A DNA stretch of 64,000 bases, from the NCBI RefSeq assembly GCF_900142975.1, contig NZ_LT670848.1, positions 372,001-436,000 on the forward strand, read 5' to 3'. Below the pieces are notes generated by a model. It searched no databases and had not been told where the DNA came from. It worked only from the letters and a program-made list of their open reading frames with translations. A program made the position numbers and the translations under genes. This document shows, one piece after another, positions 36,131-45,735 of the stretch; positions within the stretch are counted from its first letter, which is position 1; each line of letters starts with the position of its first letter. The DNA is from Salegentibacter salegens (lineage in GTDB: Bacteria > Bacteroidota > Bacteroidia > Flavobacteriales > Flavobacteriaceae).

Positions 36131-37339
36131 ATGAGCAACATTTTTTCAAATCTTAAAGGCGATAAGGTTATCTGGGCTACGGCCGGGCTGTTGGCTATAT
36201 TTTCATTTCTGCCGGTTTACAGTGCCAGTAGTAACCTTGCGTATCTATATGGAGATGGTAGCACCTTCCAGTATGTGGTGGTGCATTTCTTCCATTTGCT
36301 TTTAGGCTTCTGTTTGCTCTTTGCCGTGCATAAAATTCCCTATCATTATTTTAGAGGACTTTCCATTTTATTCTTACCGGTGGTAATTGTATTGTTAATT
36401 TATACAGTTGCCCAGGGAACAATGATAGATGGGGCTTATGCAAGTAGATGGATCCAAATTCCGGGCTTAGGGGTTTCGTTTCAGTCATCTACCCTGGCAT
36501 CGGTAGTTTTAATGATTTATGTGGCACGTTACCTTTCAAAAAAAACTAATGAAAATCTCACTTTTAAAGAGTCAATTTTACCGCTTTGGCTGCCTGTAGG
36601 AGTAGTATTATCCTTAATTTTGCCGGCCAATTTCTCCACTACTGCCATTGTTTTTGCTATGGTACTGGTATTGATGTTCTTAGGCGGATATCCTATGAAA
36701 TACCTTGGAATTATCGTAGCGGCAGGTTTGATTTTGCTCACCATGTTCATTTTAACAGCTAAAGCTTTCCCCGGACTTTTACCAAATAGGGTAGATACCT
36801 GGGCAAGCCGAATTGAAAGCTTTTCTAACGATGAAGATACCGAAGCAGATTATCAAATTGAAAAAGCAAAAATTGCGATAGCCACCGGTGGCGTTGCCGG
36901 AACCGGGATTGGAAAAAGTGTACAAAGAAATTTTTTACCGCAATCTTCTTCAGATTTTATCTACGCGATAATTGTAGAAGAAATGGGGTTAATAGGTGCC
37001 TTTGGAGTGATGCTCGCGTATTTGTTATTGCTTTTCAGGATTGTGATCGTAGCGACAAAGGCCAATACGGTTTTTGGAAAATTACTGGTTATGGGCGTTG
37101 GTTTGCCAATAATCTTTCAGGCTTTAATTAATATGGGCGTTGCGGTAGAGTTGTTCCCGGTTACGGGACAAACTTTGCCTTTAATAAGTAGTGGGGGAAC
37201 TTCTATTTGGATGACCTGCATGGCGCTGGGAATTATATTAAGCGTAAGCGCCAAACGTGAGGAAATGAAAGAAAGGGAAGAAGCTGAAAAAGAATTGGAT
37301 GATGAAAATCCGTTAGATATTTTAAGCGAAGCCATCTAA
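36131..37339 (+). CDS. ftsW: FtsW, SEDS-family peptidoglycan polymerase
   Basis: FtsW is the septal glycosyltransferase that works with FtsI. The 402-residue polytopic protein has the SEDS features: ASRWIQIPGLGVSFQSSTLA (with the GVSFQ-type loop), ATGGVAGTGIGKSVQRNFLP, SSSDFIYAIIVEEMGLIGAF (periplasmic catalytic Asp region), and PVTGQTLPLISSGGTSIW. The C-terminal tail is acidic. The position between murD and murG is canonical. Confidence 0.96.
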   Translation: MSNIFSNLKGDKVIWATAGLLAIFSFLPVYSASSNLAYLYGDGSTFQYVVVHFFHLLLGFCLLFAVHKIPYHYFRGLSILFLPVVIVLLIYTVAQGTMIDGAYASRWIQIPGLGVSFQSSTLASVVLMIYVARYLSKKTNENLTFKESILPLWLPVGVVLSLILPANFSTTAIVFAMVLVLMFLGGYPMKYLGIIVAAGLILLTMFILTAKAFPGLLPNRVDTWASRIESFSNDEDTEADYQIEKAKIAIATGGVAGTGIGKSVQRNFLPQSSSDFIYAIIVEEMGLIGAFGVMLAYLLLLFRIVIVATKANTVFGKLLVMGVGLPIIFQALINMGVAVELFPVTGQTLPLISSGGTSIWMTCMALGIILSVSAKREEMKEREEAEKELDDENPLDILSEAI

Positions 37340-37430
37340 CCAGCATGATGCTGGACACAATAATTTGTGAAAGAGATGAATGTGATTAAAAGTATATGAT
37401 TAAGTTTTAAAATAGGGATTAAAATTTAAA

Positions 37431-38525
37431 ATGATGAAAAAGGATTTACGTGTAATATTATCTGGAGGCGGCACCGGCGGGCATATTTACCCGGCCATTG
37501 CTATTGCCAACGAGATAAAAGTACGTTATCCTGAAGCAAAAATATTGTTTGTTGGTGCCAGTGACAGGATGGAAATGGAAAAGGTGCCACAGGCAGGTTA
37601 CAAGATAGAAGGTCTTTGGATTAGTGGAATTCAGCGAAAGTTAACTTTTAGCAATTTTATGTTTCCTTTCAAATTATTGAGTAGTCTGGCAAAATCCAGA
37701 AGAATAATCAGGGAATTCAAACCAGATATTGTAATTGGAACCGGCGGATTTGCTAGCGGACCATTACTAAAAGTGGCAAGCTCTAAAGGAATTCCGAGCT
37801 TAATACAGGAGCAGAATTCGTTTCCGGGAATTACCAATAAGCTTTTAGCAAAACAAGCTGATAAAATTTGTGCCGCTTATGAGGAAGTAAAAAGATTTTT
37901 TCCTGCCGAAAAAACTATAATTACCGGCAACCCGGTAAGACAGGATTTGCTGAAGATTGACGAAAACAGGGAAAAAGCCCTTGCACATTTTAATCTTGAA
38001 AAAGATAAAAAAGTGGTTCTGGTTTTAGGAGGAAGTCTTGGTGCAAGAAGAATTAATCAATTGGTGGAAGCCAATTTAGAAAGATTTAAAGAAGAAAATA
38101 TTCAGCTTATCTGGCAAACGGGCAAGCTGTATTTCGAAGAATATAAAAAGTATAATTCAGGTTTGGTGCAAACGCATTTATTTCTGAATGAAATGAACCT
38201 GGCGTACGGTGCTGCAGATGCGATTATTTCCAGGGCTGGAGCCGGCACGGTTTCAGAATTAAGCATTGTGGGAAAACCCGTGCTTTTTGTTCCGTCACCA
38301 AATGTAGCTGAAGACCACCAGGCAAAAAACGCAATGGCGGTAGTAAAGAAAAATGCCGCGATGATGTTGAAGGAAAATGAACTGGATGAAAAATTTGAAA
38401 CCCAGTTTTTTGGTTTAATGTCTTCAGAAGAGAAGCAAAAAGAACTGGGAGAAAATATAAAGAAACTGGCTTTGCCAAATGCAACCGCCAGGATTGTAGA
38501 CGAAGTAGAAAAATTGATTAAATAA
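37431..38525 (+). CDS. murG: UDP-GlcNAc:lipid I N-acetylglucosaminyltransferase MurG
   Basis: MurG makes lipid II from lipid I on the inner face of the membrane. The 364-residue GT-B enzyme has the Gly-rich loop [60 protein letters not shown] and the C-terminal [22 protein letters not shown] 37431 and ATG 37434 are equivalent start choices. The gap after it holds a 15-bp perfect hairpin. Confidence 0.97.
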   Translation: MMKKDLRVILSGGGTGGHIYPAIAIANEIKVRYPEAKILFVGASDRMEMEKVPQAGYKIEGLWISGIQRKLTFSNFMFPFKLLSSLAKSRRIIREFKPDIVIGTGGFASGPLLKVASSKGIPSLIQEQNSFPGITNKLLAKQADKICAAYEEVKRFFPAEKTIITGNPVRQDLLKIDENREKALAHFNLEKDKKVVLVLGGSLGARRINQLVEANLERFKEENIQLIWQTGKLYFEEYKKYNSGLVQTHLFLNEMNLAYGAADAIISRAGAGTVSELSIVGKPVLFVPSPNVAEDHQAKNAMAVVKKNAAMMLKENELDEKFETQFFGLMSSEEKQKELGENIKKLALPNATARIVDEVEKLIK

Positions 38526-38533
38526 AGATATCA

Positions 38534-38566
38534 AGACCTCACAGGTTTCTTAAACCTGTGAGGTCT
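38534..38566. repeat. Perfect hairpin repeat between murG and murC
   Basis: The arms AGACCTCACAGGTTT (38534-38548) and AAACCTGTGAGGTCT (38552-38566) form a 15-bp perfect stem with a 3-nt loop. No T tract follows, so it is not a standard terminator. Decayed relatives appear upstream of ffh (about 12580-12606 and 12624-12655). A false early murC start at 38558 lies within it. Confidence 0.85.
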
Positions 38567-38578
38567 CAAGAAAATAGA

Positions 38579-39934
38579 ATGCAGGATTTAAATCACATAC
38601 AAAACATTTATTTTATCGGCATTGGCGGTATTGGGATGAGTGCGTTGGCGCGTTACTTTAAATTCCAGGGAAAAAATGTGGCCGGTTATGATAAAACTTC
38701 AACTTCGCTTACCAGAACGCTGGAGGCCGAAGATATTGTTGTGGTTTATGATGAAATAATGAATGCTGTTCCTGCTGAATTTATGCAGAAAGAAAATACG
38801 CTTGTGGTTTACACGCCCGCAGTTCCTGCAGCACACGACCAACTGGTTTATTTTCAGGAAAATGAATTTACGCTAAAGAAAAGAGCTGCTGTGCTTGGGT
38901 TGATCTCTAAAGGAAAAACCACGCTGGCCGTAGCGGGAACTCACGGTAAAACTACAACCACGGCAATTTTAGGTCATCTGCTTAAAGAAACAGGAGCAAA
39001 AGTCACCGGGTTTTTAGGCGGAATTAGCGAAGATATTCAAAGTAATTTAATCCTAAAAGGCGACGAAGTTATTGTAGTTGAAGCCGATGAATTTGACCGT
39101 TCATTTCTTCATCTTTCGCCAAATATCGCGGCTATCACTTCTATGGATGCCGATCATTTAGATATTTATGGCAAAAAAGAGGAGCTGGAAAATACCTTTA
39201 GGCAATTTGCCACTCTTGTGCCAGAATACGGAACGCTCTTTGTGAAAAATGGCTTGCCGCTGGACGGAATTACTTTTGGAATAGAAGACAATGCCGATTA
39301 TTCGGCGCAAAATATAAAGATTGAAAATGGTAGCTACCATTTTGATCTAAAAACTCCTAGCGGAGTTATTGAAGATTTTATGTTTAATCTACCCGGCAAA
39401 CACAATTTGCTAAATGCTATAACCGCCCTGGCGATGGCTATCCAGTATGGATCCCCAATCCCCAAGCTAGCCAGGGCGTTATATAGTTTTAAAGGTGTTA
39501 AACGTAGATTTTCTTATAAAATTAAGTCAGATAAGCTGGTGCTTATAGACGATTATGCACATCACCCCGCAGAGATTGCTGCGGTGAATCAGGCTATAAG
39601 GGAAATGCATCCAGGGAAGAAGGTTTTAGCAGTTTTTCAGCCACATTTATTCAGCAGAACTAAAGATTTTGCCGATGATTTTGCTGAAACCCTTGCTTTG
39701 TTTGATGAGTTGCTGTTGCTGGATATTTATCCGGCGCGGGAATTGCCAATTGAAGGAGTTACTTCAAGCTGGCTTTTGGAGAAAGTTCAGAATTCAAATA
39801 AAAAATTAATTCAGGTAGAAAATATTATTGAAGAAATAAAAAGTTCAAATCCCGAAGTTGTGGTGCTTATGGGCGCCGGTAGTATTGGAGAAGAAGTGGA
39901 ATCTATAAAAAACGCCTTGCAAGATGAAGCTTAA
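38579..39934 (+). CDS. murC: UDP-MurNAc:L-alanine ligase
   Basis: MurC adds L-Ala to UDP-MurNAc. The 451-residue protein begins MQDLNHIQNIYFIGIGGIGM, with the family's GIGGIGMSALA dinucleotide-like loop, then ATP-binding VAGTHGKTTTTAIL, EADEFDRSFLHLSP, MDADHLDIYG, and LIDDYAHHPAEIAA. A start at 38558 would lie inside the preceding hairpin and is rejected in favour of ATG 38579. It overlaps ftsQ by 11 bp. Confidence 0.96.
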   Translation: MQDLNHIQNIYFIGIGGIGMSALARYFKFQGKNVAGYDKTSTSLTRTLEAEDIVVVYDEIMNAVPAEFMQKENTLVVYTPAVPAAHDQLVYFQENEFTLKKRAAVLGLISKGKTTLAVAGTHGKTTTTAILGHLLKETGAKVTGFLGGISEDIQSNLILKGDEVIVVEADEFDRSFLHLSPNIAAITSMDADHLDIYGKKEELENTFRQFATLVPEYGTLFVKNGLPLDGITFGIEDNADYSAQNIKIENGSYHFDLKTPSGVIEDFMFNLPGKHNLLNAITALAMAIQYGSPIPKLARALYSFKGVKRRFSYKIKSDKLVLIDDYAHHPAEIAAVNQAIREMHPGKKVLAVFQPHLFSRTKDFADDFAETLALFDELLLLDIYPARELPIEGVTSSWLLEKVQNSNKKLIQVENIIEEIKSSNPEVVVLMGAGSIGEEVESIKNALQDEA

Positions 39935-40640
39935 ACTTAAGTACATAAAACTACCTGTTTTACTCATTTTGGTGGGTTTTCTGTTCGGTTTTGCTGAAAA
40001 ACGGAATAATGCACGTAAAATAAGCGAAGTAAAAGTGCAATTTGTAACGGGTGAAAACCTGTATGTTACTGAGGAAGCGGTTAATAAGTTGTTGATACAA
40101 AATGATGTGGCCGCGGCGGGCATAGACAAAGAAATTTTAGATTTGAATAGGGTAGAAAGCCTTTTGAACAATCACGATATGATAGAAAATGCTGAAGCTT
40201 TTTTAAGTCTGGACGGCAAGCTCCAAACTAAAATAAGTCAGCGTAAACCCATTGGCAGAATAGTGGGATATTCTTCTTTTTATTTAGACAGAAATGGTCG
40301 TGTAATGCCGCTTTCGCCATATTATGCTGCACGAGTACCATTGGTTATGGGAGTAGATTCCAGTAATGTAAACAAAGCATATCCTGTGGTAGATTATATT
40401 CAGAAAGACGAATTTTTAACGAGGCATATTACCGCCGTAAAACGTTTGCACGGAGATAAATTTGAATTAGAAATGAGAAAACTTGACTTTAAGGTATATT
40501 TCGGTAAGGCCGATAATATAGCCTTAAAGTTCAACAATTTTAAAGCATTTTATAAAAAAGCTTTACAAGACGGGAAATTAGAGACCTACAAAAAAGTGAA
40601 TTTACAATTTGGAGATCAGGTTGTTTGCACTAAAAAGTAA
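39924..40640 (+). CDS. ftsQ: Cell division protein FtsQ
   Basis: FtsQ links early and late divisome proteins. The 238-residue bitopic protein has one N-terminal TM helix (LPVLLILVGFLFGFAEKR), a POTRA-like segment (SEVKVQFVTGENLYVTEEAV, with LLNNHDMIENAEAFL), and a periplasmic beta domain (QRKPIGRIVGYSSFYLDRNG). The family is poorly conserved; its position between murC and ftsA, with overlap and 3-bp spacing, secures the call. Confidence 0.92.
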   Translation: MKLKLKYIKLPVLLILVGFLFGFAEKRNNARKISEVKVQFVTGENLYVTEEAVNKLLIQNDVAAAGIDKEILDLNRVESLLNNHDMIENAEAFLSLDGKLQTKISQRKPIGRIVGYSSFYLDRNGRVMPLSPYYAARVPLVMGVDSSNVNKAYPVVDYIQKDEFLTRHITAVKRLHGDKFELEMRKLDFKVYFGKADNIALKFNNFKAFYKKALQDGKLETYKKVNLQFGDQVVCTKK

Positions 40641-40643
40641 ATT

Positions 40644-42011
40644 ATGGAACACAACGAGATAGCCGTAGGATTAGATATTGGTACCACAAAAATAGTGGCC
40701 ATGATTGGACGTAAGAACGAGTATGGAAAGGTAGAGATCGTAGGTATTGGGAAATCCAAAAGCCTTGGTGTGCACCGTGGAGTGGTAAATAATATTACCC
40801 AAACCATTCAGTCTATACAGCAGGCTATTCAGGAAGCTGAAGCAGATTCAGGATTAAAAATTAGCGATGTAGTGGTTGGTATTGCCGGCCAGCATATAAG
40901 AAGCCTTCAACACAGCGATTACATTACCAGGCCAAACCCAGACGAGGTAATTGACGCCGATGATATTCACAGCCTTTGCAACCAGGTTCACAAGCTTGTG
41001 ATGTTGCCGGGCGAAGAAATTATTCACGTTTTACCACAGGAATTCAAGGTAGATGGGCAAGCAGAAATTAAGGAACCTATCGGGATGTATGGCGGAAGAT
41101 TGGAAGCCAATTTCCACGTGGTAGTGGGCCAGGTTTCTTCCATTAGAAATATTGGAAGATGTGTGAAAAGTGCCGGTTTAGAACTTTCGGCAGTGACTCT
41201 AGAGCCATTGGCTTCAGCTAACGCAGTATTGAGCCAGGAAGAAAAGGAGGCCGGGGTTGCGCTTATCGATATAGGTGGCGGGACTACCGATTTAGCCATT
41301 TTTAAAGACGGAATAATCAGGCATACCGCGGTAATTCCTTTCGGTGGAAATGTAATTACTGAAGACATCAAAGAAGGATGTTCAATTATAGAAAAACAGG
41401 CTGAATTGTTGAAAATTAAATTCGGTTCTGCCTGGCCTGGGGAAAATAAAGACAATGAGATTGTTTCTATTCCCGGTTTACGCGGAAGAGAGCCTAAGGA
41501 AATTACCTTAAAGAATCTTTCAAAAATTATCCACGCTCGTGTAGTTGAGATTATTGAGCAGGTTTACCTGGAAATTAAAAACTATGGGCACGAAGAACAA
41601 AAGAAAAAATTAATTGCCGGAATGGTCTTAACAGGTGGTGGCGCACAGTTGAAGCATATTAAACAACTTGCTGAATACATTACCGGGATGGATACCAGAA
41701 TTGGATATCCTAACGAGCACCTGGCAGGAAATAACGATACCGAAACCACCAGCCCGGTTTATGCCACCGCGGTAGGTTTGGTAATGAATAGCCTGGAACA
41801 CGGTGAAAAGAAGTTTCAGGAAGAAGTAGTGCTGAAAAGCAAAGAAGAAAGAGAAAGGGAAGAAGAGGAGTTGCAGAAAGATTTTGAACAAAATATGCCA
41901 GAGGGTGATGATTTAAAACAAGATCCCGAAGCTCCCAAAAGACCGCCCAAAAAGAGCATTTTCGATAAATGGGCCGAGAAGTTTAAAGATTTTTTGGATA
42001 ACGCAGAGTAA
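40644..42011 (+). CDS. ftsA: Cell division protein FtsA
   Basis: FtsA is an actin-like ATPase that tethers FtsZ to the membrane. The 455-residue protein has the phosphate-1 motif AVGLDIGTTKIVAMIGRKNE, the SHS2/1C domain (GVVNNITQTIQSIQQAIQEA, HVLPQEFKVDG), phosphate-2 VALIDIGGGTTDLAIFKDG and the adenosine motif MVLTGGGAQLKHIKQL. The acidic/basic tail ends KKSIFDKWAEKFKDFLDNAE, an amphipathic helix suitable as the membrane-targeting sequence. Confidence 0.96.
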   Translation: MEHNEIAVGLDIGTTKIVAMIGRKNEYGKVEIVGIGKSKSLGVHRGVVNNITQTIQSIQQAIQEAEADSGLKISDVVVGIAGQHIRSLQHSDYITRPNPDEVIDADDIHSLCNQVHKLVMLPGEEIIHVLPQEFKVDGQAEIKEPIGMYGGRLEANFHVVVGQVSSIRNIGRCVKSAGLELSAVTLEPLASANAVLSQEEKEAGVALIDIGGGTTDLAIFKDGIIRHTAVIPFGGNVITEDIKEGCSIIEKQAELLKIKFGSAWPGENKDNEIVSIPGLRGREPKEITLKNLSKIIHARVVEIIEQVYLEIKNYGHEEQKKKLIAGMVLTGGGAQLKHIKQLAEYITGMDTRIGYPNEHLAGNNDTETTSPVYATAVGLVMNSLEHGEKKFQEEVVLKSKEEREREEEELQKDFEQNMPEGDDLKQDPEAPKRPPKKSIFDKWAEKFKDFLDNAE

Positions 42012-42130
42012 ATACCTCGAGGTAATCCCACGAGGAATAGAATTAAAAAGTAAAAACATTTCGGCGTAAGCGTCGAAGCATATAAAATCTCACTTAGTGA
42101 GTAAAAGAGAGAACCAGTAAAACAGAATTT

Positions 42131-44167
42131 ATGAGCAGTACAGAATTCGACAACATTGCATTCGATTTGCCAAAGAATCAATCGAACGTCATTAAAGTTA
42201 TTGGTGTAGGTGGCGGAGGCAGCAATGCCATAAACCACATGTTCCAGTTAGGGATAAAAGGAGTAGATTTCGTGGTTTGCAATACCGATGCACAAGCCCT
42301 TGATAATAGCCCCGTTCCTAATAAAATACAGTTAGGTGTAAGCCTAACCGAAGGATTAGGAGCCGGTGCTAACCCGTTAATTGGGGAGCAGGCAGCCGTA
42401 GAAAGTTTTGATGAAATTAAACAAATGCTTGATGTAAATACCAAAATGGTATTTATCACTGCAGGTATGGGAGGTGGTACCGGTACAGGTGCGGCTCCTG
42501 TAATTGCGAAACAGGCAAAAGATATGGATATCCTTACCGTTGGGATCGTGACCATTCCTTTTCAGTTTGAAGGGAAAATGAGGAATGAGCAAGCGCAACT
42601 TGGGGTAGAAAAATTAAGAAGTCACGTAGATTCCTTAATTGTAATCAATAATAATAAACTTCGGGAAGTATACGGGAATCTTGGGTTTAAAGCCGGTTTC
42701 TCTAAAGCTGATGAAGTTTTAGCAACCGCCTCAAGGGGTATTGCTGAAGTTATTACACATCACTACACGCAAAACATTGACCTTAGGGATGCGAAAACCG
42801 TATTAAGTAACAGCGGAACTGCAATTATGGGATCGGCCCAGGCCACTGGTGCAACCAGGGCTCAGGATGCTATAAGTAAAGCATTGGATTCTCCTTTATT
42901 GAACGATAATAAGATTACCGGTGCCCAAAACGTATTACTGCTAATCGTTTCGGGTGGCGAGGAAATTACTATCGATGAAATTGGAGAAATCAACGACCAT
43001 ATCCAGGCAGAAGCCGGGCACAGCGCCAATATTATTATGGGTGTAGGTGAAGATGAAGCTTTAGATGATGCAATTTCGGTAACAATTATCGCTACGGGGT
43101 TTAACGTAGAGCAACAAAACGAAATTGTAAATACTGAAACCAAAAAGATTATCCACACCCTGGAGGATGATCAAAAAGCGGAACAGAAATTAGATCCGAA
43201 GAAAAGAGGTTTTTACCCAAAATACAATCAACAGATTGAAGAACCGAAACAGGAACAAGAATCTAATACTCCCGAACCAGACAGTACTATTGTGCATACC
43301 CTGGACGATAGTGTAGAGGAAGTAGACGAGATTGGGAATATTCAGGTGAAAGAAGACGAATTATACAAAACGCCAAAATCGGCGCGGGATATGGAAGTTT
43401 CTTATGAAGAAATAAATCCAGATGATTTTATCATTAACGATACTTCAGAAGAAATAAAATCTATGGAAGTGAATGAGCCAGAAGAGGTTCAGAATGATAA
43501 TGACGATCAGATAATGTTTACTTTCGATTTTCCTATAAATCAGGAGAAAAAAGAAGAGCCAAAACAGGAGGAACCTAAGCAGGAACAGCCCAAGGCTCAG
43601 CAACCAAAAACAGAGCAAAAGCAGGAGGTTAGACATCAGCTTGAAGAAGATGAGTCTAAAAATATTGAAGTAAATGAGCCTGTGGAGGTCGTACCGGTAA
43701 CCGAGAGTTCTACTCGCGGGGTGAAACGTTACAGCCTGGACGATTATATGGAATTTGAGCAATCTTTAGACAAATCAAAGCCCCAGCCTAAGAAGAAAGA
43801 AGAGCCAAAAGACGAAACTATCGCTTTCGAAAAGAAAACAGTAAAACCGGAACCTCAAAATCCTGAGAAAAAACAGGAAGAAAATGAAGGGGGAGAAGAC
43901 CCGTTTAACAATCCTATTTCTGAAGTTTTAATAGAGCGTGCAGCCGAGCGTAGGGCAAAAATGAAAGAATTTAATTATAAGTTTAGAAGTAATGCCGCCC
44001 AAATTGATGAAATTGAAAAGCAACCTGCTTATAAAAGACAGGGCGTAGACCTGGAAAAAAATCAACCAGGAGAAGGAAAATTATCGCGAACTTCTTTAGG
44101 AAAAGACGATAATGATGATCTTCATTTTAGAAGAAACAATTCCTTTTTACACGATAATGTAGACTAA
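42131..44167 (+). CDS. ftsZ: Cell division protein FtsZ with a long disordered C-terminal tail
   Basis: FtsZ is the tubulin-like GTPase that forms the division ring. The GTPase core (about residues 1-330) has VIGVGGGGSNAINHM, the tubulin signature GGGTGTGAAPVIA, and TVGIVTIPFQFEGKMRNEQA. After about residue 340 comes an approximately 330-residue acidic, Gln/Pro/Lys-rich linker with EEPKQEEPKQEQPKAQQPK at about 475-500, then a C-terminal peptide (LSRTSLGKDDNDDLHFRRNN). At 678 residues it is much longer than the usual 380-400. A strong terminator follows. Confidence 0.97.
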   Translation: MSSTEFDNIAFDLPKNQSNVIKVIGVGGGGSNAINHMFQLGIKGVDFVVCNTDAQALDNSPVPNKIQLGVSLTEGLGAGANPLIGEQAAVESFDEIKQMLDVNTKMVFITAGMGGGTGTGAAPVIAKQAKDMDILTVGIVTIPFQFEGKMRNEQAQLGVEKLRSHVDSLIVINNNKLREVYGNLGFKAGFSKADEVLATASRGIAEVITHHYTQNIDLRDAKTVLSNSGTAIMGSAQATGATRAQDAISKALDSPLLNDNKITGAQNVLLLIVSGGEEITIDEIGEINDHIQAEAGHSANIIMGVGEDEALDDAISVTIIATGFNVEQQNEIVNTETKKIIHTLEDDQKAEQKLDPKKRGFYPKYNQQIEEPKQEQESNTPEPDSTIVHTLDDSVEEVDEIGNIQVKEDELYKTPKSARDMEVSYEEINPDDFIINDTSEEIKSMEVNEPEEVQNDNDDQIMFTFDFPINQEKKEEPKQEEPKQEQPKAQQPKTEQKQEVRHQLEEDESKNIEVNEPVEVVPVTESSTRGVKRYSLDDYMEFEQSLDKSKPQPKKKEEPKDETIAFEKKTVKPEPQNPEKKQEENEGGEDPFNNPISEVLIERAAERRAKMKEFNYKFRSNAAQIDEIEKQPAYKRQGVDLEKNQPGEGKLSRTSLGKDDNDDLHFRRNNSFLHDNVD

Positions 44168-44196
44168 CACCAATCTTTTTTATATTACTGTTCATA

Positions 44197-44229
44197 AAAA
44201 AAGGTGCCTCGCAATGGGCACCTTTTTTG
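44197..44229. terminator. Terminator after ftsZ (end of the dcw cluster)
   Basis: A perfect 12-bp stem (44197-44208 with 44217-44228, core GGTGCC/GGCACC) has an 8-nt loop. The A run before and the T run after allow function for both ftsZ and the convergent gene. Confidence 0.9.
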
Positions 44230-44248
44230 ATTTTATAAAACCACTTAT

Positions 44249-44452
44249 TTAAGTTTTTTTCTCGGCTTCAATATCTTCGGTATCCTTTCTTCTTTTAATG
44301 AGAGAAATCCCTGAAATAAAGAAAATAAAGCCAATAATGGCCAGTGCCCAGGGGCTTAACATAAGAGCAATACTTCCAAAAATTCCCAGAATTCCCATTA
44401 CCAATGCAATAGCACCGCCAACGGTTAAGATAATTCCTAAGATTTTAATCAT
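44249..44452 (-). CDS. Small two-TM membrane protein of unknown function
   Basis: The 67-residue product is almost entirely two hydrophobic helices (IKILGIILTVGGAIALVMGI and LSPWALAIIGFIFFISGISL) followed by a charged tail (KRRKDTEDIEAEKKT). I do not recognise a family and infer no function. It is convergent with ftsZ across the terminator. Confidence 0.6.
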   Translation of the reverse strand: MIKILGIILTVGGAIALVMGILGIFGSIALMLSPWALAIIGFIFFISGISLIKRRKDTEDIEAEKKT

Positions 44453-44536
44453 AACTAAAATGTTTTGGTTAGGAGATTAAAGGTAACCAAATGTTTGAAA
44501 ATCAAAGTGCGATTAACATTTCTTAAAGAAACAAGC

Positions 44537-45142
44537 CTATGGTTTTGGAGTCCATTTTTCTATTTCTGAAATTGCTTCAGTTTCATCACCCCAACCTTTA
44601 ATTTCTAAAACCTGAGATTTATCATAATAAGTAAACCAGCTTTCCAGGATTTTAATTACTTCAGGATAATTTGAAGTGAAAGTTTTATAATTTTCAACGC
44701 TAATAATTTGATTCTTTAATTCCGCAGGAATAGCAATTATCTTATAATCAAGTTCATTCTCGTCTATTAATTTAACCACTGCAATAGGGATAATTTCTAT
44801 GATGCTGCCAGTTTTTTGACTTTCACCCAGCACTAACACATCTACCGCATCACTATCACCGCCTTGTTTGGGATCAGAAAATGTTGAAGGAATAAATCCA
44901 TAATTCCCGGGATAAGGGAGAAAGTTTATAATACGATCTTTACCATCTCTTTGGTCTATTAAAAACTTCTTTTTGGTTTTATGATATTCAATTTTTTTAT
45001 TGGTTCCTGCCGGAATTTCAATTACTGCCCGGTAATTTCCATCAATGGTTTTGGTTGGTAATTTTCCTAAATCTTTTGAGGTTTTACAGGCAGAAAAAAT
45101 GAGAAGTAATCCCAAACAAATCCTAAAGCGGAAAATTTTCAT
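44537..45142 (-). CDS. Family I inorganic pyrophosphatase with a lipoprotein signal
   Basis: The 201-residue protein has the family I pyrophosphatase core: VIEIPAGTNKKIEYHKTKKK (E and KxE ligands), NFLPYPGNYGFIPSTF, and the metal-binding site QGGDSDAVDVLVLGE. One signature position is Ala instead of Pro/Glu. Unusually, it begins with a lipoprotein signal (LGLLLIFSACKTSKD, Cys at residue 19), so the enzyme is probably anchored in the periplasm or at the surface rather than cytosolic. It lies 10 bp after another lipoprotein gene, suggesting an operon. Confidence 0.88.
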   Translation of the reverse strand: MKIFRFRICLGLLLIFSACKTSKDLGKLPTKTIDGNYRAVIEIPAGTNKKIEYHKTKKKFLIDQRDGKDRIINFLPYPGNYGFIPSTFSDPKQGGDSDAVDVLVLGESQKTGSIIEIIPIAVVKLIDENELDYKIIAIPAELKNQIISVENYKTFTSNYPEVIKILESWFTYYDKSQVLEIKGWGDETEAISEIEKWTPKP

Positions 45143-45152
45143 CTTTTAAATT

Positions 45153-45710
45153 TTAGTCCCAGTAGATCATAAAATATTTAATTTTAGCCTCATCGGGTAT
45201 TTGTGAAGCTCTAATTTTAGAATCGGTATCATACCTAAGATCTGATGGTAGTTCCTTTTTATCTATGGTGATGTAAGCGTTTATCTCATCGAGAAAAACC
45301 ACCGCCGCATTAAGTGTATTTTCAATTCTGGAAATATTATAATCTTCCATAATTTCTTTAAAAGTACTGGCTGTACTCAAACCTGTTTTAGTTTCATATC
45401 TAGGATCAAGAACTCTTATGTAGCCGACAGTGCTGGTAGAATCAAATTCCTGCAGTGGCTCTAAAATCATTAAGGGTTTACCGCCTTTTTCAAAAACTTT
45501 TATTTCGCTGGTAGCCCGAAACTCATCAGCGCCACTTTTTTGTTTTACTAGAGAATCTTCAGAAAATAGGGAGTCTAACTGGTTAATTTTAATATCCCGG
45601 TTAACAGGGCCAACCTGGTTAGCAGTAATTAAAAAAGGATTGTCTTCATCTTTTTGACAGGAGGTTAAACTTAAAGTTAAACCTAGAATAAGTAGCAAGA
45701 ATTTTTTCAT
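45153..45710 (-). CDS. Lipoprotein of unknown function
   Basis: The 185-residue product has a lipoprotein signal (KKFLLLILGLTLSLTSC, Cys 18) and no recognised domain. The mature part is acidic and mixed alpha/beta (IKVFEKGGKPLMILEPLQEF, NAAVVFLDEINAYITIDKKE). It is followed after 10 bp by the lipoprotein pyrophosphatase and may act with it. The family was not recognised. Confidence 0.6.
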   Translation of the reverse strand: MKKFLLLILGLTLSLTSCQKDEDNPFLITANQVGPVNRDIKINQLDSLFSEDSLVKQKSGADEFRATSEIKVFEKGGKPLMILEPLQEFDSTSTVGYIRVLDPRYETKTGLSTASTFKEIMEDYNISRIENTLNAAVVFLDEINAYITIDKKELPSDLRYDTDSKIRASQIPDEAKIKYFMIYWD

Positions 45711-45735
45711 TTTTTAGATTGAATATTGATGGTGT

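Noticed and set aside
38558..38578. murC start at 38558
   Set aside because: It lies in the right arm of a perfect hairpin; ATG 38579 gives the family N-terminus.
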